Source: Siansivirga zeaxanthinifaciens CC-SAMT-1 (GTDB lineage Bacteria; Bacteroidota; Bacteroidia; Flavobacteriales; Flavobacteriaceae). Taken from it: a stretch of 64,000 nucleotides of DNA. Made by a program: the position numbers and the translations under genes. Of this stretch, positions 9,289 through 16,937 are shown in pieces (positions within the stretch are counted from its first letter, which is position 1; each line of letters starts with the position of its first letter). Under the pieces are notes generated by a model. That model searched no databases and had not been told where the DNA came from. It worked only from the letters and a program-made list of their open reading frames with translations. Where the stretch lies: NCBI RefSeq assembly GCF_000941055.1, contig NZ_CP007202.1, positions 2,712,437 to 2,776,436 of the forward strand, in the 5' to 3' direction.

Positions 9289-9317
9289 AGTATTTTTAAA
9301 CATTGTTTAGAAATACT
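9289..9317. promoter_or_regulatory. 14-bp inverted repeat upstream of MFS gene
   Basis: AGTATTTTTAAACA (9289-9302) and TGTTTAGAAATACT (9304-9317) are complementary at 13 of 14 positions, with a single base between. No T run follows on either strand, so it is more likely a protein-binding site than a terminator. It differs from the TTGGTTTACCAA operators. Confidence 0.5.
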
Positions 9318-9414
9318 CAAAAAAAGCAATAATTGTATGAAGCAAACTGCCCTCCTTTATATTTGTTCAAGTATCAAAACTTGACGCTGTGCATCATCAA
9401 GTTTGATGTATCTA

Positions 9415-10116
9415 TTATTTACTATAACAATATTGATATAGTGTTTTAAAATGTATTTTCATTTTTTCCTTAGCTAATGTAGGATCTTGATTTTTTATAG
9501 CCTCATAAATAGCGGTATGTTCTTCTATTCCTCTCATAGCTAAATCATCATCACAAACATGATATTTTGCGAAATTGGTAATGATTTCTGGTGTTATTGA
9601 TAACATAAACGTATTTAAAGTACTATTTTTACTTGCTTTTGCAATTGCTAAATGAAATAACAAATCTTCTTGTACCGCGTTTTCATTATTCAACACTTTT
9701 TTTGAGAAAGCATTTAACGCACTTTGCATCTTTTTTAAATCATCTTTTGTTCTTCTTAAAGCTGCCAATTTTACTGTTTTTAGCTCCATTAAAATTCTAG
9801 TTTCAACCAATGATTTAAAATCTGGTTTTTCTAAATCTAAAATATCATCTACAATTCCGTTCATTGCAATAGCCCCAACATTGGCTACAAAAGTTCCGCT
9901 TTGGGGAATAGACTTTAACAAACCATAAAACTCTAACTTTTGAATGGCGTCTCTAATAACTCCACGGCTAACTCCAAATTTGTCGGATAACATGCGCTCT
10001 GATGGCAACTTATCGTTCGGTTCTAAGTTTTTATAATTTATTAACTCGCGTATTTTATTAATTACAGTATTCTGTAACTCTTGATTGTCGCTTATTGATA
10101 ATACCTCTAAATTCAT
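9415..10116 (-). CDS. GntR-family regulator (FadR/FCD type), probable alginate repressor
   Basis: The protein has 233 residues from the ATG at 10116; a TTG 30 bp upstream is less likely because it lies next to a candidate operator. The N-terminal winged helix-turn-helix shows LPSERMLSDKFGVSRGVIRD, typical of GntR. The C-terminal FCD domain has His positions in FHLAIA, EEHTAIYEAI and MKIHF that normally bind a metal and ligand. FCD regulators of hexuronate genes (ExuR/UxuR) bind TTGGT-NN-ACCAA palindromes, and this locus carries tandem copies of exactly that sequence at five lyase/SusC promoters plus one copy at 10133. I infer that it represses the alginate regulon and itself, and is released by an alginate breakdown product. 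Confidence 0.85.
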   Translation of the reverse strand: MNLEVLSISDNQELQNTVINKIRELINYKNLEPNDKLPSERMLSDKFGVSRGVIRDAIQKLEFYGLLKSIPQSGTFVANVGAIAMNGIVDDILDLEKPDFKSLVETRILMELKTVKLAALRRTKDDLKKMQSALNAFSKKVLNNENAVQEDLLFHLAIAKASKNSTLNTFMLSITPEIITNFAKYHVCDDDLAMRGIEEHTAIYEAIKNQDPTLAKEKMKIHFKTLYQYCYSK

Positions 10117-10132
10117 ACTACATCTTTTAATA

Positions 10133-10144
10133 TTGGTTAACCAC
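10133..10144. promoter_or_regulatory. Single GntR-type operator before the regulator gene
   Basis: TTGGTTAACCAC matches the regulon palindrome at 11 of 12 positions and lies 17 bp before the regulator ATG. Unlike the other loci it is a single copy with no second site 13 bp away. This suggests autoregulation with weaker binding. Confidence 0.6.
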
Positions 10145-10200
10145 AATTTTTGAGTATAAAAATAGCAAAAACTTAAATAATACCCCGAATAAGTTAAATA

Positions 10201-11163
10201 TTAATGTTTTACTTCTAATTCAAAATACTTTACTTTGGCTGATGCGCCTTCATCTCTTGATTGAAAATAATTGCCTGCCTTAAAGTAATTTTCAAAAACA
10301 CCCCATTTTCTAATATTAATATCTTCGTAAACTTTATACTCATACCCATTTAAAATAACTACCAGTTTCCCATCAGACACTTTAACTTCAAGAGTAAATT
10401 TTCTAAACCCAACTTCTGTTGGAAAATTGTAACCTTTATCATCATCCCATGCATCTTCATGCAGCAGTTCTTCACCAGTAGCATTTGGGTTTTTTAAAAC
10501 TTTGGTTTTTACTCTTACTTTACCATTTTCCCAATATATTTTTAATATGGGTGGAGCATTATTATCCTTTTGTCCAATTAAATCGCGTTGTTCGTTAGTT
10601 AAGCGACCGTGTATTTGCATAATAATTACTTTGTGATAATTACCGTCTGCATCTTTTGTCACACTTTCCATGGCCAATTCCCCTTTCATATAACCGCCTT
10701 GAGCAAAAGTCCAATTTGTATTATTATCTCCAGGAACCATTTGTTCTCTCAATTCAGAACGAGTGTACTTAGTATTTGCCGTGGTAGCTTCACTTGGAAA
10801 CGAGTAAAATACTAGAGAACCATCAATTGAATCATTATACATATAAGGTATTAACCTTTTATCTTTAGCATAATTTAATATTTCTGGTGGTTCAATGCTC
10901 ATTGCGCTACCTTTTTCGTTTAGTTCAGGCGTTGTAACGCTCCAGTGACTTAAATCAATGTCTGGTAGCTTATATTTCTTCTTCTTCTTTTTATTTTTTT
11001 TTTCGATTTTGGAATCTGAAACAGTATTATTACTTGTATTAGCTTGACAATTGGCATGAAAAGAGGTAAAAGCAATAATTAATAAAAACACTACTTGTTT
11101 TAGAAAAGTATGTTTTCTTTTCTTTTTAAAAATCTTTTTTATGGAATCAAATATTATTATCAT
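10201..11163 (-). CDS. Alginate lyase, PL7 family
   Basis: The protein has 320 residues when started at the ATG at 11163. An upstream ATG at 11199 falls inside the SusCD terminator stem, so it is unlikely to be used. The N-terminus is basic, then hydrophobic (KQVVFLLIIAFTSF), giving a signal peptide or anchor, followed by a Lys-rich linker (KKNKKKKKKY) and the PL7 jelly roll. The three PL7 signatures are present: RSELRE, QIHG and YFKAGNYFQS. QIH (rather than QVH) is generally linked to guluronate-containing substrates. It follows susD after a terminator, so expression probably depends on read-through or a weak promoter. Probably periplasmic or outer-membrane facing. Confidence 0.9.
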   Translation of the reverse strand: MIIIFDSIKKIFKKKRKHTFLKQVVFLLIIAFTSFHANCQANTSNNTVSDSKIEKKNKKKKKKYKLPDIDLSHWSVTTPELNEKGSAMSIEPPEILNYAKDKRLIPYMYNDSIDGSLVFYSFPSEATTANTKYTRSELREQMVPGDNNTNWTFAQGGYMKGELAMESVTKDADGNYHKVIIMQIHGRLTNEQRDLIGQKDNNAPPILKIYWENGKVRVKTKVLKNPNATGEELLHEDAWDDDKGYNFPTEVGFRKFTLEVKVSDGKLVVILNGYEYKVYEDINIRKWGVFENYFKAGNYFQSRDEGASAKVKYFELEVKH

Positions 11164-11184
11164 GTATATTTCATGTAAAAAAGT

Positions 11185-11224
11185 AAAAACCAATTTCATT
11201 TTTAAAAACCCTGAAATTGGTTTT
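11185..11224 (-). terminator. Terminator after susD
   Basis: AAAACCAATTTCA (11186-11198) pairs with TGAAATTGGTTTT (11212-11224), a 13-bp perfect stem. On the minus strand a T-rich tail reading TTTTTACTTTTTT follows. It lies just after the susD stop and overlaps a spurious ATG at 11199. Confidence 0.8.
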
Positions 11225-11237
11225 AAACTTAAAACTA

Positions 11238-12815
11238 TTAATTATACCCTGGATTCTGGTTAAAATCATTTTCTCTGTCAAGGTCCAGCTCTATTTGCGG
11301 AATTGGTAATAATAAACTGTTTACATCAACTCTTTCTAATAAAATTGATAGAGTAACATCTTCGGTATTTTGATTATAGAAATCATATAATAATGGATGA
11401 ATTATCGTAAAATGATTCTCCATAATATCGACCGCATTAAGCGTGGTCGTAGTGGTACTATAGCGTAAAATATCGTACCACCTGTGATTTTCGGCAATAA
11501 ACTCCCAACGTCTTTCGTTGGCGAAAGCAAGTTCAAATTTAGCTGGCGTGTCAATATCTGCAGTTGTTAATGCGTTTGCACCGGTAAGACCAGCTCTTGC
11601 TCTAACTTGATTAATATAATTTAAAGATTTAGGATCTGAATTACCTGCTGCCTCAGCGTACATTAACAATACATCTGCATAACGGATAATTGGAAAATCA
11701 AATTCAGAATCATCTCGAACTGATAGAGAATACCAATATTTAGTGTAAAATAATTTTTGAGGTATACTGGCATCTCGTGATGGAAGAATAAAGTTTCTTC
11801 GTGCATCTGCCATATTAAAAGTATCATACAATTCTTGTCCTGGGGCATTATCGCCCTGATTTGAAACCACAAAAACAGGTCTGCCACTTAGGTCTCTAGT
11901 AGGTGTTGCAGGTGCAAAACTAGTTGTAAACGGTGAACCTAAATTACCTACTCCAGATTTATAACGAATGGTAAATAAAATTTCTTTATTTAATTCATTA
12001 GTAATAGAAAAAACATTTGAATACGTATTTTCCAAACCATAACCACTGTTTGTAATAACATCAGTTAACAATGATAAAGCCTCCGATTTACGCCCTAAAG
12101 TTAAATATACTTTAGCCAGCAGTGCTTTTGCCGACCATGCGTTTGCCTTACCATTGGCAGTAGCGGCACTATATTTAGCTGTATTTCCGTTAGCTATGGT
12201 GTTTTTAAGATCGGCAATAATTAAATCATATACCAATGCTTTGTCTACTCTAGTTAAACTAGTAGCCTCAACCGGTGATAATGGTTCAGTTACCAAAAAG
12301 ACATCTCCAAATAGACGCACCAAATTAAAGTAATGATAGGCTCTTAAAAATGAGGCTTGTGATGCTACATCTTTAATATCATCTTCGGTAGCATCATTGC
12401 TATGACCACTATAAACAATAGAGCCGTCTTTATAATTAACATTCATTTTATCTAAAAGAATGTTAGTGTTTTTAATATTAACATAATTAAAAAACCAAAA
12501 TTCAGACAAATTAGTGTCTATCGTGTTTATAAAAAAAGCATCATAAGATAAAAACTCTAAATTATCTACTGAAGTGGTGGCTATCTGGTTCATTACAGTA
12601 TTATCGGAGCGTAACTCTGTAAATTTCCATTCATGCTTTGCTGGTGCTCTCATACCTGCATAACAACCAATTAATGCTGTATTCAATTCTTCAGCATTAG
12701 AAAAATAAACCGCTTCGGTAATATAAGATTGTGGTTGTACATCTATAAAATCCTCACCACAACTAATACCACTTAGAAGCAATGCACCAATAAAAAATTT
12801 ATATATATTTTTCAT
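11238..12815 (-). CDS. susD: SusD/RagB-like surface glycan-binding lipoprotein
   Basis: The protein has 525 residues with a lipoprotein signal (lipobox GISC, Cys19) followed by GEDF, the usual start of mature SusD proteins. The SusD fold is visible as the N-terminal 'FSNAEELNTALIGCYAGMR', TPR-like helices (KNTNILLDKMN, ASFLRAYHYFNLVRLFGDVFLVTEPLS) and the C-terminal RagB pattern 'FAFANERRWEFIAENHRWYDILR' and 'LLPIPQIELDLD', ending in NQNPGYN. It caps the SusC barrel and binds alginate oligosaccharides at the cell surface. It is 18 bp downstream of susC, in one operon. The nearby lyases and operators make alginate the likely ligand. Confidence 0.93.
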   Translation of the reverse strand: MKNIYKFFIGALLLSGISCGEDFIDVQPQSYITEAVYFSNAEELNTALIGCYAGMRAPAKHEWKFTELRSDNTVMNQIATTSVDNLEFLSYDAFFINTIDTNLSEFWFFNYVNIKNTNILLDKMNVNYKDGSIVYSGHSNDATEDDIKDVASQASFLRAYHYFNLVRLFGDVFLVTEPLSPVEATSLTRVDKALVYDLIIADLKNTIANGNTAKYSAATANGKANAWSAKALLAKVYLTLGRKSEALSLLTDVITNSGYGLENTYSNVFSITNELNKEILFTIRYKSGVGNLGSPFTTSFAPATPTRDLSGRPVFVVSNQGDNAPGQELYDTFNMADARRNFILPSRDASIPQKLFYTKYWYSLSVRDDSEFDFPIIRYADVLLMYAEAAGNSDPKSLNYINQVRARAGLTGANALTTADIDTPAKFELAFANERRWEFIAENHRWYDILRYSTTTTTLNAVDIMENHFTIIHPLLYDFYNQNTEDVTLSILLERVDVNSLLLPIPQIELDLDRENDFNQNPGYN

Positions 12816-12833
12816 AAGAAATAATTTTTAAAA

Positions 12834-15800
12834 TTAAAATTTAACATCAAAACCTAATACAATGGTTTTTGGTACGGGATACCCGCCTCTATCATAACCT
12901 GTAATTAATGGACTGCTATATTGTCCACCAGATCTTCTACTCTCAGGGTTCAATCCTCTAAAATCCTTAGCTGTTAAATAAAGTAAGTTTTGCCCAGCAA
13001 CATAAACTCTAAGTTGATTTAAACCTATTCTATTAGACCATTTTTCGTCTAAATTATAACCTAAAGTAATATCTCTTAAAGCAATATAAGAGGCATCATC
13101 AATACCGTAATCGGTTTGCACCCATTGTACACCTCCTAGTGTTTCGTAAGGCGTTTGACCATCACCTGGATTGGAAGGACTCACCCAACGATTCTTGGTA
13201 TAATTTACCACCTGACTTTTGGTTTCGGTATAACCTGTATCCCCTAAGTACATTTCGATACCATGAACACCTTGAAATGAGAATGATAAATCAATACCTT
13301 TGTATTCAAAAGTATTTGTCATACCCCAAGTAAAATCTGCATACGGATCGCCAATTACAGTTCTATCATCAGTATTAATTTTACCATCTGGCACACCATC
13401 TGGACCAGAAATATCTAAAAGTTTTAAACCACCAGGAGTTAAAGTACCAATAGATACATCATCATTGGTAAAACCAGAAGCATCTATTTCGGCTTGCGAA
13501 ACCCAAACACCATCTGTTTTATACCCATAAAATTGTACCAAAGGGCTACCAACCTCTGTAATGTATAATTCACCTCGTTCACCTGGTCGTGGTGTTTCAG
13601 CTAAACCACCAAAATCTGTTAATTTAAGCCTGTTTGATGCATAATTAGCAACCGTAGTCCATCTAAAATTTTCAGTAGCAATATTTATTGTAGATAATTC
13701 AATTTCATGACCACGATTTTGGAGGCTACCTACGTTATTCCAAGCAAATTGTACACCACTATACAATTGGTTTTCTGGTGTTAAAAGTAACTTATCGGTA
13801 TTTGATTCATAAAATTCAGCAGAAAGATTTACTCTATTTCTAAATAAACCCAAATCGAAACCTAAATTTGTTGATACGGTGGTTTCCCAAGTAAGATCGG
13901 CATTCGCTCCTGCCTCTGCTGGAGTAGCTTGGCCGTTAGCTTGTGTACCATTACCTGAGCCAGTAACATAATTTGCATTAGTAGAATCGTAAATTGAGAT
14001 ATCACCCCCATAAGGAGTATTTGTTAATAAATTTAAATAAGGATTAAAAGCATTATTAGATCCTAATGGTTCTGTACGGTTATTACCTGTTTCACCATAG
14101 GCCACTCTAAAGTTTAATTTACTAATTACATTAGATGATTTAATAAAATCTAATCTTGCTAAGTTTATTCCCCCTGAAACCGAAGGGAATGTTCCCCATT
14201 TATTTCCTGGTCCAAATTGTGAAGCACCATCTCTTCTAAATGTACCTGTTAAATTGAATAAACCATCGTAAGAATAAACTAATCTCCCATAATACGACAA
14301 TAATGCTGTAGCGTTTTTAACTTCACCTCCTGGATCTGAAGACGAATTTAAATTTACAAGAGTTCCTGCATTATTCCATGTTCTAATATTATCATTTGGA
14401 AAATTTTGACCAGTAAAGCTAGAATTATGATAATCTGTTCTTTGAGCAGAAAAACCAATTAAGGCATTAAATGAATGCTTATCAAAATCTTTTACATAAT
14501 TTAAAGTATTCTCGCTTAATAAATCTCTATAATCTCTTGTTATATATACAGCATAATTAACATTGGTTTCGGCACGTGCATTAGTTCCTACCCATTGCAC
14601 TCTATCTGAAAATCTGTAATAGGCATTTGCCGTAGTTTTAAATGTTAAGTCTTTATTTATTTTATAATCTAAATAGAAATTTGCTTGAACTCTAAATTCT
14701 TCTTGAGTATCATCTTGCAAATTTAAAACCTTAAATGGATTAATACTACTGGTTGTCCAGGGATTGGATAAATTTGTGCTTGTATAAGTAGTTCCATCAG
14801 GCAGTGGATATTCTGGAAATACTAAACTGTAAAAATGTGAAGGATTGGCATAATCTCCAACTACCAAATCTTGAAAATTCCCATCTGATTGTGCAAGAGC
14901 CAAAGTTTCGGCGGTATGTCTAACAGGAATAAAACTTGGAAACCTATAATAATCTCGATAATCATTTGCAGGTCTTTCAATTTCACTGTAAGTAGGTGCT
15001 ATATTAACACCAGCTGATAATTTATCGCTTAAATCTACATCCAATTTAACTCTAAATTGATACTTGTCGAAATTGCTCTTTTGCATCATACTCTCGTCGC
15101 CATTATAAGCACCTGAAATTCGGTATTTAAATTTTTTTGTACCTCCAGAGGCACTTAAACCAATATTTCTAAAAATACCAGTTCTCATAAATTCATCTTG
15201 GTAAAGTGTTCCTTGACCGCCTCTAACCAAATTCTCAAGTATGTATTGTTTTTGATCGCCAATTGATATAGATGGAACAGTTCCACTATCCCACAAAGGA
15301 TCGTTAAGTCTCAATTCGCGTTCGTCATAAAGTTGTCGAACATATTCTGAAGACGTTTGAACGTCATACAATTCGTAAGCACTTTTAAAACCTATTGAAT
15401 GATTAAAACTATAAGACGTTTTTTTATCACTACCACTTTTGGTGGTTACTAATATTACCCCGTTTGCACCTCTTGAACCATATATAGCAGCTGAAGAAGC
15501 ATCTTTAAGTACAGAGATACTCTCAATATCTGCCATATTTATTGATGATAATCCATCTTCGATGGGTTGACCATCTAACACAACTAAAGGATCGGGACTT
15601 GCATTAATTGATGCTTGACCTCTAATTCTAATAACTGGATCTTCACCTGCTGCCGATGATGTGTTTTGAATTTGAACTCCTGCAATCTTTCCCTGTAGTG
15701 CTTGATCGACTCTTGAAAAGGGCAATTGTTCCATATTTTCATTTTTGTAAGTAGAAACAGCACTAGTTATATTAGATTTTTTTAAAGAACCATACCCTAC

Positions 15801-16121
15801 AACCACTACCTCATCTAATTGAGCTAAATCCTCTACTAAAGAAATATTGATTGTGTTTTTATCTTTAACAATTTGAACCTGAGTAACAAATCCAATATAT
15901 GAAAACTGCAATACATCACCGCTTTTAGCTTCAATTTGATATCCTCCATCAAAATCCGTCGTTGTTCCCTTATTTGTTTTTAATACAACAATATTTACAC
16001 CTGGAATTGGCATGTTATCTGTTTTAGAAACAACTTGCCCTCTAATGGTGTTTTTTTGTGCAAATAGTGTTAAATTAAAAAGCAAAATTGCAATAAGTGC
16101 TAGCTTGTTTTTTAAATTCAT
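12834..16121 (-). CDS. susC: SusC-like TonB-dependent receptor
   Basis: This 1095-residue protein has a signal peptide (ends near TLFAQ, about residue 22). Next comes a carboxypeptidase-D-like/CNA beta domain (TIRGQVVSKTDNMPIPGVNI), the SusC signature DEVVVVGYG (about 103-111), a plug domain with 'IRIRGQASIN' and 'LVVLDGQPI', and a long outer-membrane barrel ending in ...TIVLGFDVKF with the usual terminal Phe. It imports alginate oligomers with energy from TonB/ExbBD, which are not in this window. It is co-transcribed with susD. Its predicted promoter and two tandem operators lie about 270 bp upstream, leaving a long 5' leader with a hairpin. Confidence 0.95.
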   Translation of the reverse strand: MNLKNKLALIAILLFNLTLFAQKNTIRGQVVSKTDNMPIPGVNIVVLKTNKGTTTDFDGGYQIEAKSGDVLQFSYIGFVTQVQIVKDKNTINISLVEDLAQLDEVVVVGYGSLKKSNITSAVSTYKNENMEQLPFSRVDQALQGKIAGVQIQNTSSAAGEDPVIRIRGQASINASPDPLVVLDGQPIEDGLSSINMADIESISVLKDASSAAIYGSRGANGVILVTTKSGSDKKTSYSFNHSIGFKSAYELYDVQTSSEYVRQLYDERELRLNDPLWDSGTVPSISIGDQKQYILENLVRGGQGTLYQDEFMRTGIFRNIGLSASGGTKKFKYRISGAYNGDESMMQKSNFDKYQFRVKLDVDLSDKLSAGVNIAPTYSEIERPANDYRDYYRFPSFIPVRHTAETLALAQSDGNFQDLVVGDYANPSHFYSLVFPEYPLPDGTTYTSTNLSNPWTTSSINPFKVLNLQDDTQEEFRVQANFYLDYKINKDLTFKTTANAYYRFSDRVQWVGTNARAETNVNYAVYITRDYRDLLSENTLNYVKDFDKHSFNALIGFSAQRTDYHNSSFTGQNFPNDNIRTWNNAGTLVNLNSSSDPGGEVKNATALLSYYGRLVYSYDGLFNLTGTFRRDGASQFGPGNKWGTFPSVSGGINLARLDFIKSSNVISKLNFRVAYGETGNNRTEPLGSNNAFNPYLNLLTNTPYGGDISIYDSTNANYVTGSGNGTQANGQATPAEAGANADLTWETTVSTNLGFDLGLFRNRVNLSAEFYESNTDKLLLTPENQLYSGVQFAWNNVGSLQNRGHEIELSTINIATENFRWTTVANYASNRLKLTDFGGLAETPRPGERGELYITEVGSPLVQFYGYKTDGVWVSQAEIDASGFTNDDVSIGTLTPGGLKLLDISGPDGVPDGKINTDDRTVIGDPYADFTWGMTNTFEYKGIDLSFSFQGVHGIEMYLGDTGYTETKSQVVNYTKNRWVSPSNPGDGQTPYETLGGVQWVQTDYGIDDASYIALRDITLGYNLDEKWSNRIGLNQLRVYVAGQNLLYLTAKDFRGLNPESRRSGGQYSSPLITGYDRGGYPVPKTIVLGFDVKF

Positions 16122-16308
16122 AATTTAATTTTTAAAGATTTTTAAGTTTTATTGTTACTATTACGTGCTATAATGGTAACCTGATTAAATATTCACTTTA
16201 AAAAACAAACTAGATTATCAACATTTTTTTTAAATTTGTTGAGCATGTTTTATTAAAGTAAAATGTGCATTAAGTTTTACTTCCCTCCTAAAAGAAGTAG
16301 ATTATTAG

Positions 16309-16340
16309 AAGGATAGGTGTGCACCTATCCTTTTTTTTAT
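16309..16340. terminator. Strong hairpin in the susC leader region
   Basis: AAGGATAGGTG (16309-16319) pairs with CACCTATCCTT (16322-16332), with T residues following on the plus strand. It lies between the kdgF stop and the susC start, inside the predicted susC transcript. On the plus strand it is a textbook terminator. On the minus strand the 3' tail is not U-rich, so it may instead be a leader structure. Confidence 0.6.
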
Positions 16341-16389
16341 TTTATTATTTTAAATTTTATTTTTAGAACTTACTTATTGTGAATCTATA

Positions 16390-16441
16390 CTGGTTTACCA
16401 AATTGGTTTACCAAATATATATAAATTTTTTTTAATAACAA
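16390..16441 (-). promoter_or_regulatory. susCD promoter with two tandem GntR operators
   Basis: The operators are CTGGTTTACCAA (16390-16401) and TTGGTTTACCAA (16403-16414), separated by one base. On the minus strand the -7 box TATATTTG (complement of 16412-16419) overlaps the outer operator, and TTG of the -33 element (complement of 16439-16441) is 19 bp upstream. This fits the Bacteroidota promoter TTG-N19-TAnnTTTG. Confidence 0.8.
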
Positions 16442-16553
16442 TTATATAATCAAAAAAACATTAAGCTATATTTTTACATTAATAAACAACCCGTACACAA
16501 TAAATTACTATAATGATTTTTTAGAGAATTACATAAAATTATTTTTTTATACT

Positions 16554-16883
16554 TTACTTTTTATTACCAAAATAAGATACCGCTTCACCACTTAAAAAAT
16601 CTTCTCTTACTGGACTAAATGTATCTATTAGTTCACCTGCCTCTAAGCAAACAGCACTATGTAATAAATTAGGCTCAATATAAACGCCATCACCTGCCTC
16701 TACAATTTTCTTTTCGCCATTAATTTCAAATTCAAATTTACCAGAGGCACAAAAAGTAGCTTGTGTGTGAAAATGTTTATGCGGTGCACCAAAGGCACCT
16801 TTTTCAAATTTTACTCTTACCATCATGATTTGATTATCATAACCTAAAAACTTTCTCGATACACCTCCCCAAATTCTTCCCAT
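16554..16883 (-). CDS. kdgF: KdgF-like cupin, unsaturated uronate to DEH
   Basis: This 109-residue single cupin has metal ligands as in KdgF: His35 and His37 (PHKHFHTQ), Gln41 and His75 (NLLHSAV). KdgF opens the ring of 4,5-unsaturated monouronate released by exolytic lyases to give linear DEH. The barrel strands (VRVKFEKGAFG, GKFEFEINGEKK, AGDGVYIEPN) are complete, and there is no signal peptide, so it acts in the cytoplasm. It is 54 bp downstream of the PL17 gene on the same strand and shares its operator-controlled promoter. The order exolyase then KdgF fits the pathway. Confidence 0.88.
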   Translation of the reverse strand: MGRIWGGVSRKFLGYDNQIMMVRVKFEKGAFGAPHKHFHTQATFCASGKFEFEINGEKKIVEAGDGVYIEPNLLHSAVCLEAGELIDTFSPVREDFLSGEAVSYFGNKK

Positions 16884-16937
16884 TCCATTTCTTTTGTTAT
16901 GATGTATTTTTCACTAGATCTTTTCATTTTATTTATT

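Larger units (their letters stand above)
16122..16553 (-). promoter_or_regulatory. Long susC 5' leader and upstream spacer
   Basis: This is a 432-bp gap without a credible gene. From right to left it holds the tail of the kdgF transcript, the susC promoter with tandem operators (16390-16441), then a predicted leader of about 280 nt containing the 16309 hairpin. Just after the hairpin (minus strand) is AGGAGGG near 16285 and a five-codon ATG frame, which I regard as probably accidental. Confidence 0.5.

Noticed and set aside
16240..16292. Five-codon frame after AGGAGGG in the susC leader
   Set aside because: Flavobacteria rarely depend on Shine-Dalgarno sites, the spacing is long and the peptide is trivial. 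Probably chance.
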